A stretch of 24,702 nt of DNA from a virus: the IMG/VR virus record IMGVR_UViG_3300045120_000179, positions 1 to 24,702 of that record. One strand, given 5' to 3'. The position numbers and the translations under genes were made by a program. The stretch's first letter is position 1. Every line of letters begins with the position of its first letter. Positions 7,355 to 14,654 of the stretch are shown piece by piece. The notes below the pieces were generated by a model. That model was not told where the DNA came from. It ran no database searches and worked only from the letters and a program-made list of their open reading frames with translations.

Positions 7355-8455
7355 TCACATCCTCGCGTTGAATGTCACGGTTGACGCAAATACCCCGGTG
7401 TTCCCGGTCACGTTTGCGGTGCGGCCTTCCTGTGCGTAATCGGCCCCTATAGATAACGTGCCGACAGTTGCTGGAAACGCCACATTTGAAATATTCACGC
7501 CAGATAAACTAGCCGCTGTACGTTTAGGGACCTTGATCCACGCCATTGCGTAGTAAGCCGCTGCATTCGTCACATTGCTGTTGAACCAAGACGTGGCTTT
7601 CTCATAGTACCGTTGGCACGCAGCCAGTTCAGCAGCCTCGTCGGGCATCTGCCACGGCGGCGCAAGCCCGGTGTTGTTGCGGTCGAGATAGAGGCCGACA
7701 TCAAATAGCTCAAAGGTATTGTTCACCGCTCCAACGCCATTGGTCTGCGCCGGTGCTCCCAGCGCGTTAGAGGCTTGCCATCCCAACACGCCCGTCACAG
7801 TCGGCCCACACGCAAGACCAATCTTCAGTTCCAGTGCTCTTGAAGAGTCAACCGCCCACGTTCCCGCAACATCCCCCGGCACGACAAAGACCTGTTCCGT
7901 ATCCGTGCCGGCCTGGCCCGCCGTGATGGTAAATGTTGTGATGTAGGAACGACCACCACCACCGTTGAAGTTCACCGAATAAGTGCCAGCCGGTCCCTTG
8001 AAGCCAAAGCGCAGCACGACCTGTCGCGCCGCCGCGGAGCCCCACCTGAAATCGGCGATGCGAGTGCCTTCGATCATGGTGGTGACGTAGGCAAGGTCGA
8101 CGCCGGTGATTGACGTGTCGGCGGTTGTAACAATCCAGCGCAGCCGGTTTGCTGAACCGTTCGGTGTCGGCACCTGCACGCGCTGCGATGAAAGAACCGC
8201 CGCTCCGCTAATATTTATCGACCACTGATCGGCGGCAAAATATCCGGTGACACTGCCAAGTGTGTTGCCGGTTTCCTGACTGATCTGCATCGCGCCGTTG
8301 ACGATGCGGTTGCGCGCCTCGGCGGTCAGCGGAACCGGCGGGCTTGTGCTGCCGGTGACCTGTATCCACTTCGCGCCGTCCCACTGCCACGACGGGCCGC
8401 CGGGCGGCGAGTAGATCGCGCCAACGGTCGGTGAGGCGGGGAAGTCAAACGCCAC
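7355..8455 (-). CDS. Tail fibre / receptor-binding protein, short copy (366 aa)
   Basis: After a short N-terminal segment (FPASPTVGAIYSPPGGPSW, then WDGAKWIQV) the protein enters a phage-fibre module that starts with RNRIVNGAMQISQE at about 48-61. It continues as a beta-rich jelly-roll-like domain and then has GLYLDRNNTGLAPPWQMPDE followed by AELAACQRYYEK at about 253-285. The same module forms the C-terminal half of the 618-aa fibre upstream, so this is a shortened paralogue lacking the long shaft. The last 80 residues differ strongly between copies, which fits a variable tip binding the host surface. The start is GTG at 8455, overlapping the previous gene by 11 bases. Confidence 0.85.
   Translation of the reverse strand: MAFDFPASPTVGAIYSPPGGPSWQWDGAKWIQVTGSTSPPVPLTAEARNRIVNGAMQISQETGNTLGSVTGYFAADQWSINISGAAVLSSQRVQVPTPNGSANRLRWIVTTADTSITGVDLAYVTTMIEGTRIADFRWGSAAARQVVLRFGFKGPAGTYSVNFNGGGGRSYITTFTITAGQAGTDTEQVFVVPGDVAGTWAVDSSRALELKIGLACGPTVTGVLGWQASNALGAPAQTNGVGAVNNTFELFDVGLYLDRNNTGLAPPWQMPDEAAELAACQRYYEKATSWFNSNVTNAAAYYAMAWIKVPKRTAASLSGVNISNVAFPATVGTLSIGADYAQEGRTANVTGNTGVFASTVTFNARM
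7636..7702. repeat. Conserved fibre DNA anchor A (copy at 8879-8945)
   Basis: Sixty-seven bases match the copy at 8879-8945 at 65 positions by eye. They encode DVGLYLDRNNTGLAPPWQMP and the DEA that follows in both fibres. The DNA on either side diverges strongly. Confidence 0.9.
8273..8314. repeat. Conserved fibre DNA anchor B (copy at 9522-9563)
   Basis: Forty-two bases are identical at 8273-8314 and 9522-9563 and encode RNRIVNGAMQISQE in both fibres. With anchor A it brackets the diverged central domain, a suitable site for recombination between copies. Confidence 0.9.
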
Positions 8456-8648
8456 TTGTCTCTTCCTTCGCAGCCAGCACCGTGCCGCCGTCCTCGACGT
8501 AGCGCAGCCAGTCGCCGACTTCGCTGGCAGTGGTGAGATGCCACTCGACGCCGTTCTCGTCGGTGCAGATGATGCGTTGCTCGCCGTCCTTCAGGCTGGC
8601 GTCGGCCATCGCGTCGGGCGGCGCTTGGATACAGGAGACATAAGCCAT
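8445..8648 (-). CDS. Small fibre-partner protein, upstream copy
   Basis: The 67-aa protein (MAYVSCIQAPPDAMADASLK, then CTDENGVEWHLTTASEVGDW) is nearly identical over about 57 residues to the 80-aa protein at 7108-7350. The DNA of the two copies differs at roughly 13 of 170 positions counted by eye, so the duplication is fairly recent. It starts with ATG at 8648, three bases after the stop of the 618-aa fibre, and its end overlaps the start of the 366-aa fibre. It ends in KEETSGV rather than the basic tail of its twin. Confidence 0.75.
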   Translation of the reverse strand: MAYVSCIQAPPDAMADASLKDGEQRIICTDENGVEWHLTTASEVGDWLRYVEDGGTVLAAKEETSGV

Positions 8649-8651
8649 CGT

Positions 8652-10508
8652 TCACAACCTCGCGTTGGCAACAAGATTTTGATAAGCCTGTGCCGTCTGG
8701 AATATTGAAATAGAGTAAGGCGTAACGTTCCCGAGAGTAAATCCAGTTCCGCCACCTGTAACAGCAGGATTAGACCGCATTGTTGCTCTTAACATAAGAG
8801 CGTAGGCACTAGTGGCGGAATTGACTATCGTATTGCTTAATTGCTGATAATACCTCATACACGCCGCCAGTTCCTGCGCCTCGTCGGGCATCTGCCACGG
8901 CGGCGCGAGCCCGGTGTTGTTGCGGTCGAGGTAGAGGCCGACATCGGCAAGCTGGATATGCGGGCCGGTGATGCTGGCGGCGTTCGCCATGCCCGCCACG
9001 CCAAGGAAAAAACCAGCTTGCCAGCCCGCCACGCCAATGTAGGTCGTCCCGCTGGCGAAACAGATCGCCAGATAAGCACCGACCGCACTCGTCTTCGGCC
9101 AAGTGCCGGTGGTGTCGCCGGGAATAACCAGCGTCCGCGTCACGTAGGTGTTGATCTCACCGGCAGCGATGGTGAACGCGCCAACCCACGTCCTGTTGCC
9201 TGCCGCGTTCCTGATGCTCGCAGCATAGGTTCCAGCCACACCGCACATGACGGTGAACCGCAGGACTGCCTGCCTTGCAGCAGCAGTTCCCCAGCCGAAA
9301 TCGACGAGGCGCGTGCCCTCGATGGGCTGATTTATCTGAAAATAGTCGCCTGCCGCCAGTGACGGCTTTGCTGTCGCGATATTGAAATTGAGGCTGGTGA
9401 GAGCGCCGCCCGGTGTCACCACGGTGCTGACATGCGCAGCGGAAATGGTTGGACCGGCATATTGAAACAGCCACTGATCGCAGAGGTACGCACCAGTAGT
9501 TCCCGTCGCGGTATCCCCAAGTTCCTGACTGATCTGCATCGCGCCGTTGACGATGCGGTTGCGGCTCTCGGCGGTCAGAGCACCGGCACCGCCAGAGAGG
9601 TTGATCTGCACCCACTGCGACGTGTCGGCGTCGGTGTACCAGATGTACAAATTGCCGGTGTCGCTCTCCCACCACAGCTGAAACGGTTGCGGCGACGATG
9701 GCGCATTATCAGACACCGAAGTAACGGCAGGCACCGATACCGCTGCCCACGCGGCGTTCTTCCTGGCGTACTGGGTGCCGTCGCTGGGCGCGTCGGAAAG
9801 CTTGGTATCAGCATATTGCTTGGTCGCCGCGTCGAGTGCGTTGGTCGGATCAGCCGGCAACGTCACCGGCACGGTCGTCACCAATGCGCTGCCGCCGATC
9901 AGCAGCTTCTGCGCGCTCTGAACGGTAAAGTTCAGCTGCGACGAGCCGCCATAGAGGCCGGTGCCGGTGGTGCCGAAGGTGATGCTGGCGGCGCTTGCCG
10001 AGCCGTTGGCCGGCATCACCAGCGGCCCGCTCATGCTGTCGCCGGCCTTGCTGACCTTGCCGTCGATGGCCGCCTGCTGGGCCGTGCTGACCGGCTTGTT
10101 GGCGTCGGAGGTGTTGTTGACGTTGCTCAGGCCGACGGCGGCCTTGTCGAGCACCTGCCAACTCTTGTCGCCGCGCCAGTATTGCGTCGACAGGCCGAGC
10201 GCGATCGGCGGCTCATAGTCGCTTGATAATGGTACTTGATCCCAATTGGCCACATTGAAGGCGCCGGCGACGATCGTGGCTTTGGCTCGGTAAAGCTTGC
10301 CGGCGTTCCAGACGAAATCGCCGGCGACGTAGTCGGTGGTCGCCGAAAAGAAACGCAGCGCCAGCAGATCCATCGCTGCCTTGCTGGCGTCGATGACGCC
10401 AAGCTGCTTGTCGGGATAGTTGGTATAGAGCTCGCCAGGCTCACGCGATCCCGCTGCAGGGCGCGTGTTCTTGACCGATGAACGTATGGTCTGAACGCGG
10501 ATCGGCAT
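8652..10508 (-). CDS. Tail fibre protein, long copy (618 aa)
   Basis: This multidomain fibre has a virion-attachment-like N-terminus, a carbohydrate-binding-like segment at about 58-92 (DYVAGDFVWNAGKLYRAKA, NVANWDQV), the classic fibre motif LSNVNNTSDANKPVSTAQQA at 127-146, AGDSMSGPLVMP at 155-166, and ALDAATKQYAD at 224-234. From about 317 (NRIVNGAMQISQE) it carries the same C-terminal module as the 366-aa paralogue, including the conserved GLYLDRNNTGLAPPWQMPDE block and a divergent tip. It acts in host attachment. The DNA coding for the last 60 residues is visibly more AT-rich than the rest, which suggests exchange of the tip. The ATG is at 10508. Confidence 0.9.
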   Translation of the reverse strand: MPIRVQTIRSSVKNTRPAAGSREPGELYTNYPDKQLGVIDASKAAMDLLALRFFSATTDYVAGDFVWNAGKLYRAKATIVAGAFNVANWDQVPLSSDYEPPIALGLSTQYWRGDKSWQVLDKAAVGLSNVNNTSDANKPVSTAQQAAIDGKVSKAGDSMSGPLVMPANGSASAASITFGTTGTGLYGGSSQLNFTVQSAQKLLIGGSALVTTVPVTLPADPTNALDAATKQYADTKLSDAPSDGTQYARKNAAWAAVSVPAVTSVSDNAPSSPQPFQLWWESDTGNLYIWYTDADTSQWVQINLSGGAGALTAESRNRIVNGAMQISQELGDTATGTTGAYLCDQWLFQYAGPTISAAHVSTVVTPGGALTSLNFNIATAKPSLAAGDYFQINQPIEGTRLVDFGWGTAAARQAVLRFTVMCGVAGTYAASIRNAAGNRTWVGAFTIAAGEINTYVTRTLVIPGDTTGTWPKTSAVGAYLAICFASGTTYIGVAGWQAGFFLGVAGMANAASITGPHIQLADVGLYLDRNNTGLAPPWQMPDEAQELAACMRYYQQLSNTIVNSATSAYALMLRATMRSNPAVTGGGTGFTLGNVTPYSISIFQTAQAYQNLVANARL

Positions 10509-10511
10509 TGG

Positions 10512-10967
10512 CTATCTAGCCCTCAACTTCCACCAGCACTTACGCGCTTCGGACATCTTTTTGCGCGTCTCAGCCGATTTCGGCCGGCGCCCCGTTTCGC
10601 GGATCTGCGCGACCTTCAATTGTTTCTCGGCTTCGGCCGCCGTGTCCCAAAACGATCGACCGTGGCCTCGCCCTTTGCGTAGCATATCCAGCGCATTGTC
10701 GCTCTTGGTGCCGAGGAACAGGTGCCCCGGTTCGATGCAGTGCCGGACATCGCACGAGTGCAACACCAGCATGCCATCCGGCACCAGCCCGAAAGTGTCG
10801 ATCCACGCTGCAACATGCGTTCCGACAATTTTGCTGTGCGGTGACGGCATCGAGACGCCACCATAACCGCTGCTGTTGACCGGGCCGGTCCACTCCAAGC
10901 AACCGGTCGTCTGATTTCTCCGAGCGCGATTCCAGAGTTTTTCGCGCGTCGTTCTGGTTAGGGTCAT
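10512..10967 (-). CDS. HNH homing endonuclease with NUMOD3-like tail
   Basis: The frame is open to a TTG at 11012, but the ATG at 10967 is the better start, giving 151 residues (MTLTRTTREKLWNRARR). The core GCLEWTGPVNSSGYG at 22-36 and VLHSCDVRHCIEPGHLFLGT at 68-87, followed by DNALDM, is a textbook HNH_3 nuclease: His70, Cys72, Cys77 and His82 are seen and Asn91 is conserved. The tail RRPKSAETRKKMSEARK at 127-143 resembles NUMOD3, a DNA-binding module of homing enzymes. It lies in the same orientation as the tail genes, between a 78-aa protein and the 618-aa fibre. No strong ribosome site is visible. A mobile role is inferred from family and context. Confidence 0.88.
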   Translation of the reverse strand: MTLTRTTREKLWNRARRNQTTGCLEWTGPVNSSGYGGVSMPSPHSKIVGTHVAAWIDTFGLVPDGMLVLHSCDVRHCIEPGHLFLGTKSDNALDMLRKGRGHGRSFWDTAAEAEKQLKVAQIRETGRRPKSAETRKKMSEARKCWWKLRAR

Positions 10968-10996
10968 GTAACCAGAGTACCATTGATCGGTACATA

Positions 10997-11233
10997 CTAG
11001 TACACCCCACAATCGATCGTCGCGACCGCGGTCCAGACATATGTCGGACCTGACCCTGAGACGAGCACGTAGTCGGCGCCCGGCGCCACTGGTACGCTCG
11101 AGCCGCCACCGCTGTCCATCCAGGCGCTCGGATATTGGTCGCCGGCCGGCGCGACCACCGTCACCACCTGCCCAGCCGACGGATCCGAAAACGGAACATG
11201 CAGCGCGACGCGAAAGGCCTGTGTGGTGCCCAT
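10997..11233 (-). CDS. Hypothetical 78-aa protein, probable tail component
   Basis: This short, non-hydrophobic, Gly/Ser/Val-rich protein (FRVALHVPFSDPSAGQVVTV, SGPTYVWTAVATIDCGVY) looks like a small beta-sheet structural component. It starts with ATG at 11233, one base after the TGA of the large fibre gene, so it is probably translated by coupling and may be a fibre partner. No family is recognised. An HNH gene follows 30 bases downstream. Confidence 0.65.
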   Translation of the reverse strand: MGTTQAFRVALHVPFSDPSAGQVVTVVAPAGDQYPSAWMDSGGGSSVPVAPGADYVLVSGSGPTYVWTAVATIDCGVY

Positions 11234-11234
11234 G

Positions 11235-13169
11235 TCAATACACCCAGCTCACCTCGAGCATCGAGCCAGGCCCGAATGTGGTGCCGCTGACCAGCTCGAA
11301 GGCCGTCAGTGACAATGCCGCTGTCTCGCCGGCGGGCAGCCAGTTGTTGAAGAGCGCGGTCCGCAACAGCCGGTTCGGAAGGTTCGAGTGGCAGATGCCG
11401 TGGCTTTTCAGCGAAAACGTCTTGGAGGTATTGGCCCGCACAAGGTTCATCTCAGCGCTGAAGGTGTGCGGGAAATCGGTCATGTTCGCGGTTCCCGTGA
11501 TGAACATCGCAGAGCTGCCAGCCGTCTCGCTGTAGATCAGCGTCTGGTCGGTTCCGGTATTGAAGGAAGCGCCGCCCCAGGAGTAGTTGGACATGATCAT
11601 CGTCGTTCCGGAGACGGCGATGTGCGCGGTGATGCCGTTGCCGACGAGCGGGTAGGCTGATCCGACCATCCTGACCATGCGGGCGCCAGCCGGCACTGGC
11701 ACGACTATCGTGGCCAGCCCGTCGAGGATGAAGCTCTGCGACTTCAGCCGCCAGGCTCCGTTGACGAAGACATATTCACCGCCGTCGCTGGGTGGGAAGG
11801 ACGGCATGCCGCCGCCGCCGCTACTGCCGCCGGCCGACTGTAGCCAAGTGATGAACACCTTGGAATCGGCCGCCGGCGGCGTGACGAAGGTGATCGAGGC
11901 GCCAGTTGCAGAATAGCTGGCAGTCGGTTCTTGGACGGCGCCGTCAACCGAGACGATCAGCTCTTCATTCCGTTGTACCGTAACCGGCGGGCCGGATCCG
12001 GAAGCCGTCGACAATGCGAAAGTCACCGTCGAGCCGTTCGGGGTGATCGGCGCCAGCTTCCAGGAGTTGACGTTGCCGGGCCCGAGCGCCTCGACCGGCA
12101 TCAGGATGTCGATGCCGACCATGTCGCCGGCGCGCAGCGGCCGCAGGAAGGTGATGGTGGACGTCGCGGCATTGACGGTGAAATCGCCTTCGGAGGAGCC
12201 ACTCGCTAGCGGCATCAGCTTAATGCCGTTGACGTGCGGATCGATGCCCTCGGGCGTCGTGGCGTTCATCGTATAGGTAGCGCCATGCAGGTCGGCTGAT
12301 GTCAGCGGAAAGGCGGTCTGGCCGGCGGTCGCCAGATACCAGCGCGTGGCGAGACCGGCACGCTCGACGCCGTAAAAGCTGACCCACTGCGAGCCGTCCC
12401 AGACCATCGCCTGGCCGGTTGTGGTGTCATAATAGATGCTGCCGATCTGGATCGGGCCGCCATTGTTGTTGGTGGTCGGCGGCAGCGGATGAGCGCCGAG
12501 ATAGAGCGATGTCAGCATGCCGAAGGCGTTGGCCGCCTGATTGGCCCACCAGCGGCTGGACCAGTGGTCGCCGGTGACGTCCATGACCTTGAGCGCGTTA
12601 TCCGGAAGAGTATCCGGCATGTGCTCGGCCCAAAGCCGCGACGATTCCGACCAGGCTTGCGCCTCCGACGCGGCGTCGTCCCAATCCTGGTTGTCGGTAA
12701 CCCAGCGGGCTTCAGCCTGGTCAACGAGCGTTTGCAGCTGCCGAATCCGCAAATCCAGGTCGGAAATGGCGCCAAAAACCTGGGTTTTGGCCTGCCAAAT
12801 GGCATTCCTGGCGATCTCAGCCTGGGCAGCGGCCATTTTGGCGTCTTCGGCACCCAAAACCGCGCTTAAACCTGATTTTATGGCGTTTTCGGCGGGGATC
12901 CGCACCAAATCGGCGGTTTCCTTGATCGATTGCGCGAGAATCCGGTCGAAATCGAGCAAAAAGTCCGGCGCCAGGCTGTCGAGCGAGACAATCTGGTTCT
13001 GCAGCCGGCCATCCGAGCGCAAAACGCCGAGGACCAGCTGCTCCAGCTCGGCGATGCGGCTGTTCTGCGCGTCAAACGTCGCATCGAGCATGTCGCCGGG
13101 CGGCGGCTCGGCCGGATGGTGCCGCGTCCAGTCGCTAAAGCTGAACGCACGCCGGAGGATCCCCAGCAC
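11235..13169 (-). CDS. Large tail fibre / tail protein (644 aa)
   Basis: The protein has a helical, coiled-coil-rich N-terminal half (for example NSRIAELEQLVLGVLRSDG at 36-54 and AISDLDLRIRQLQTLVDQAE near 134-153). A linker ASEAQAWSESSRLWAEHMP (167-185) is typical of phage fibres. Then come a WDGSQWVSFYG segment near 257 and two beta repeats of the fibre type 'VNG.. / FTV.. ITF ..GD.V' at about 280-360 and 380-442. A Gly/Ser linker SSGGGGMP at 449-456 leads to a beta-rich C-terminal tip. The start is GTG at 13169, with AAGGA six bases upstream. It is a virion adsorption protein by pattern; its specific receptor cannot be told. Confidence 0.85.
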   Translation of the reverse strand: MLGILRRAFSFSDWTRHHPAEPPPGDMLDATFDAQNSRIAELEQLVLGVLRSDGRLQNQIVSLDSLAPDFLLDFDRILAQSIKETADLVRIPAENAIKSGLSAVLGAEDAKMAAAQAEIARNAIWQAKTQVFGAISDLDLRIRQLQTLVDQAEARWVTDNQDWDDAASEAQAWSESSRLWAEHMPDTLPDNALKVMDVTGDHWSSRWWANQAANAFGMLTSLYLGAHPLPPTTNNNGGPIQIGSIYYDTTTGQAMVWDGSQWVSFYGVERAGLATRWYLATAGQTAFPLTSADLHGATYTMNATTPEGIDPHVNGIKLMPLASGSSEGDFTVNAATSTITFLRPLRAGDMVGIDILMPVEALGPGNVNSWKLAPITPNGSTVTFALSTASGSGPPVTVQRNEELIVSVDGAVQEPTASYSATGASITFVTPPAADSKVFITWLQSAGGSSGGGGMPSFPPSDGGEYVFVNGAWRLKSQSFILDGLATIVVPVPAGARMVRMVGSAYPLVGNGITAHIAVSGTTMIMSNYSWGGASFNTGTDQTLIYSETAGSSAMFITGTANMTDFPHTFSAEMNLVRANTSKTFSLKSHGICHSNLPNRLLRTALFNNWLPAGETAALSLTAFELVSGTTFGPGSMLEVSWVY

Positions 13170-13209
13170 GGGCAGTCCTTGTCTGGAAGCAGCGCCGGGA
13201 AACTAGCGT

Positions 13210-13275
13210 TTAGCCGTGGCCTGGGCAAGGCGGGGCGCCGAGGCCGTCCGGATGGCCCAGCGGTGTGAACGTCAT
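13210..13275 (-). CDS. Possible 21-aa leader peptide
   Basis: A minimal frame starts with an ATG that overlaps the stop of the preceding gene as ATGA and encodes MTFTPLGHPDGLGAPPCPGHG before TAA. The overlap is the only support. It fills part of the 102-base gap before the large fibre gene and could be a coupled leader or simply chance. Confidence 0.15.
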   Translation of the reverse strand: MTFTPLGHPDGLGAPPCPGHG

Positions 13276-13580
13276 TCGGTGACCTTTCGCTTCGGCTGCA
13301 GGCGCTGGATTTCCGCGTCGAGCTCCTTGGCATTCATCTCGTTCAACGGCTTCTCGGCGGCGCGTCCGAGCTCTTGAAGACGACCGATATCGCCGATGCT
13401 CTCGAGCAAAGTGCGCGACGCCGCGGCCCTGGCGGCCGGCGGCGCCGCGCTGCTCGCGGCGACGTCCAAAAGGGACAGGATGGCGACGCTGCGAATGCGA
13501 TCGCGGGGCGGTATGACCTCAGGCTTTGCGGCGGCCTTTGGCTTTGACCGCGGATTTGCCGGCGGCCTTCTGATCGGCAC
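13272..13580 (-). CDS. Hypothetical 102-aa protein overlapping upstream gene
   Basis: The frame is open to 14093, but the upstream part is low-complexity Pro/Arg/Ser sequence that shadows other frames. The GTG at 13580 has AAGGAG 7 bases upstream and is the best start. The product begins with a basic Pro-rich segment (VPIRRPPANPRSKPKAA). The helical part, with ASRTLLESIGDIGRLQELG and LNEMNAKELDAEIQRLQPKR, has real protein character and resembles short phage proteins of unknown function. The start lies inside the 56-aa gene at 13519-13689, an overlap of 62 bases in another frame. Function is unknown; a DNA-packaging or structural role would be a guess. Confidence 0.65.
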   Translation of the reverse strand: MPIRRPPANPRSKPKAAAKPEVIPPRDRIRSVAILSLLDVAASSAAPPAARAAASRTLLESIGDIGRLQELGRAAEKPLNEMNAKELDAEIQRLQPKRKVTE

Positions 13581-13689
13581 TGACGAACTCCTTGGCGACT
13601 GACTGCGGGATCTTGGCGGCCTTGGCGAACTTTGGGCTATGCGCGGCGGCCTGCATGAACTTGGCCTGCTTGGCTGACTTCGATGGCAT
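13519..13689 (-). CDS. Small basic phage protein (MPSKSAKQAKFM family)
   Basis: This 56-aa protein reads MPSKSAKQAKFMQAAAHSPK, then continues FAKAAKIPQSVAKEFVSAD with a basic tail ending KGRRKA. It matches a widespread tiny phage protein with the pattern MPSKS..Q..FM.AAAH.P.FAK..GIPQ.VA.EF..AD, usually found in structural regions. The function is unknown. A strong Shine-Dalgarno (AGGGAGG) lies 5 bases before the ATG, and a GC-rich hairpin lies just upstream. Its 3' part contains the ribosome site and start of the next gene, in a different frame. Confidence 0.85.
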   Translation of the reverse strand: MPSKSAKQAKFMQAAAHSPKFAKAAKIPQSVAKEFVSADQKAAGKSAVKAKGRRKA

Positions 13690-13711
13690 CGGTCCTCCCT
13701 GGCCCCGCTTC

Positions 13712-13743
13712 GGCCGCCGCCCGAGGGGATCGAGGCGGCGGCC
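13712..13743. repeat. GC-rich hairpin in 5' leader of small structural gene
   Basis: Two perfect complementary 10-base arms (GGCCGCCGCC at 13712-13721 and GGCGGCGGCC at 13734-13743) flank a 12-base loop. It lies about 12 bases upstream of the Shine-Dalgarno of the 56-aa gene. There is no T-run, so it is not a clear intrinsic terminator; it may be a leader structure or mRNA stabiliser. Confidence 0.55.
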
Positions 13744-14176
13744 CGACCTGGGTTCGGGGTGAAGGACCAGATCGTTCGAGGCGGGGGTGGTTTTAGCATA
13801 CGCGGATCGCGCTTAAAACGGCAGTTTGGGGTGGACCTGGATACCGAGTTGAACATAAGACCCAGCAGCGGCGGACTTAAAATCTCGAAAAATTTGGCGC
13901 TCAGGGGTGCACGCGGCGCGGCCGCACTCGCGCAGGCGGCCCAGGGGTGCGACGCGGCCTGGCACGCCGCCGCGGCGCGTTCGCGCCCCATTCGGCGGCT
14001 GCCTGATCCGCCGTACTGCCTTCGAAAGTGCAATGATATCAATGGGTTGCAACTCGAGCCCTTCACCGTCCCCACTTCTATCCCCACTCCCACGTCGCGG
14101 ATCTATGTCCGCCACCTGGCATTAGTAGGACTACTAATTCGCCGGCCAGCGCGGCCCGCGAAGGGCGCCGCGCGGG
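13744..14176. other. Non-coding or weakly coding stretch with operator-like palindromes
   Basis: No convincing gene was found here. Frames on both strands are open because of the high GC content and read as low-complexity Arg/Ala/Pro protein. The stretch contains an 18-base palindrome at 14121-14138, a hairpin next to the stop of the zinc-knuckle gene (14154-14177), and a 13-base direct repeat GCGGATCGCGCTT at 13802-13814 that recurs at 14188-14200. It is a candidate control region for the structural arm. Confidence 0.4.
14121..14138. promoter_or_regulatory. Perfect 18-bp palindrome, operator-like
   Basis: The arms are ATTAGTAG and CTACTAAT around the 2-base centre GA. It is AT-rich in a GC-rich surrounding and non-coding, so it could bind a dimeric regulator. 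No matching protein is known from the sequence. Confidence 0.4.
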
Positions 14177-14177
14177 C
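14154..14177 (-). terminator. Hairpin after zinc-knuckle gene, weak terminator candidate
   Basis: Seven-base arms GCCCGCG and CGCGGGC flank a 10-base loop, beginning at the stop codon of the gene ending at 14177. The stem is GC-rich but no T-run follows on the leftward strand, so termination is uncertain. Confidence 0.3.
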
Positions 14178-14614
14178 TACCGAATTAGCGGATCGCGCTT
14201 GCTAGTCAAACCTAATGATTGATTCCTATGCGTCTCGATCACCTTGCCCCGCTCGACATAGGATCTCGGCATCGCCACACCAATTGGAAAGTCCTCCTTC
14301 AGCCACAGCTTGAACAATGCCGCTCTAACAGCTGACGGACCGCTGCGAGATGAGATGAAGCCGGGCGCTCGCTTGGCCGCTACGGCGTATGCCTGCTTAT
14401 GCCCACCATGCGATCCACAACGATCGGCGCCCTGCAGCGCGTCACGCCTGCAACGCTCGCCAGTGGTCCTCGCCGTAGCCGTGCACTGCCTCCGGGACGG
14501 ATGCCCATCGCCGAACTGTGAACGCTTGAAGCCTGGCGGGAACTTGGCGTCCTTCCGCCCACAGTTCTTCGACGGCAGACGCCAGCTCGGGCGGTTGTTA
14601 TGTCTCGGTTCCAT
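14177..14614 (-). CDS. Zinc-knuckle 'HGG'-motif phage protein
   Basis: The 145-aa protein has the cluster QCTATARTTGERCRRDAL followed by DRCGSHGG. Cys44, Cys55, Cys66 and His69 form a probable zinc-binding site with C-x10-C-x10-C-x2-H spacing. This 'CTAT...RCR...G...C..HGG' pattern is common in small phage and mobile-element proteins; the biochemical role is not settled, with nucleic-acid binding likely. GAGG lies six bases before the ATG at 14614. It is the first leftward gene after the repeat region, and its leader contains the AT-rich block and alternating CG tract. The C-terminal half is unremarkable and helical. Confidence 0.75.
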   Translation of the reverse strand: MEPRHNNRPSWRLPSKNCGRKDAKFPPGFKRSQFGDGHPSRRQCTATARTTGERCRRDALQGADRCGSHGGHKQAYAVAAKRAPGFISSRSGPSAVRAALFKLWLKEDFPIGVAMPRSYVERGKVIETHRNQSLGLTSKRDPLIR

Positions 14615-14654
14615 CTACAACCTCTTTCAAAGGCGGGCACAACCTATAGACGCT

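Noticed and set aside
7355-10508. Diversity-generating retroelement with template and variable repeats
   Set aside because: The fibre repeats are ordinary gene duplication: no reverse transcriptase is present in the window, and differences are not concentrated at adenines.
13581-14093. N-terminal extension of the 102-aa protein
   Set aside because: Pro/Arg/Ser-rich sequence that is antisense or out of frame to the 56-aa MPSKS gene; the internal GTG with AAGGAG is a better start.
14000-14110. tRNA or attachment-site remnant
   Set aside because: No cloverleaf or T-loop consensus could be drawn, and no integrase is seen in the window.
13813-14115. Leftward 100-aa frame from a GTG in the leader region
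   Set aside because: No clear ribosome site, mixed codon use and Arg/Gly-rich low-complexity content; not supported as a gene, though it cannot be fully excluded.
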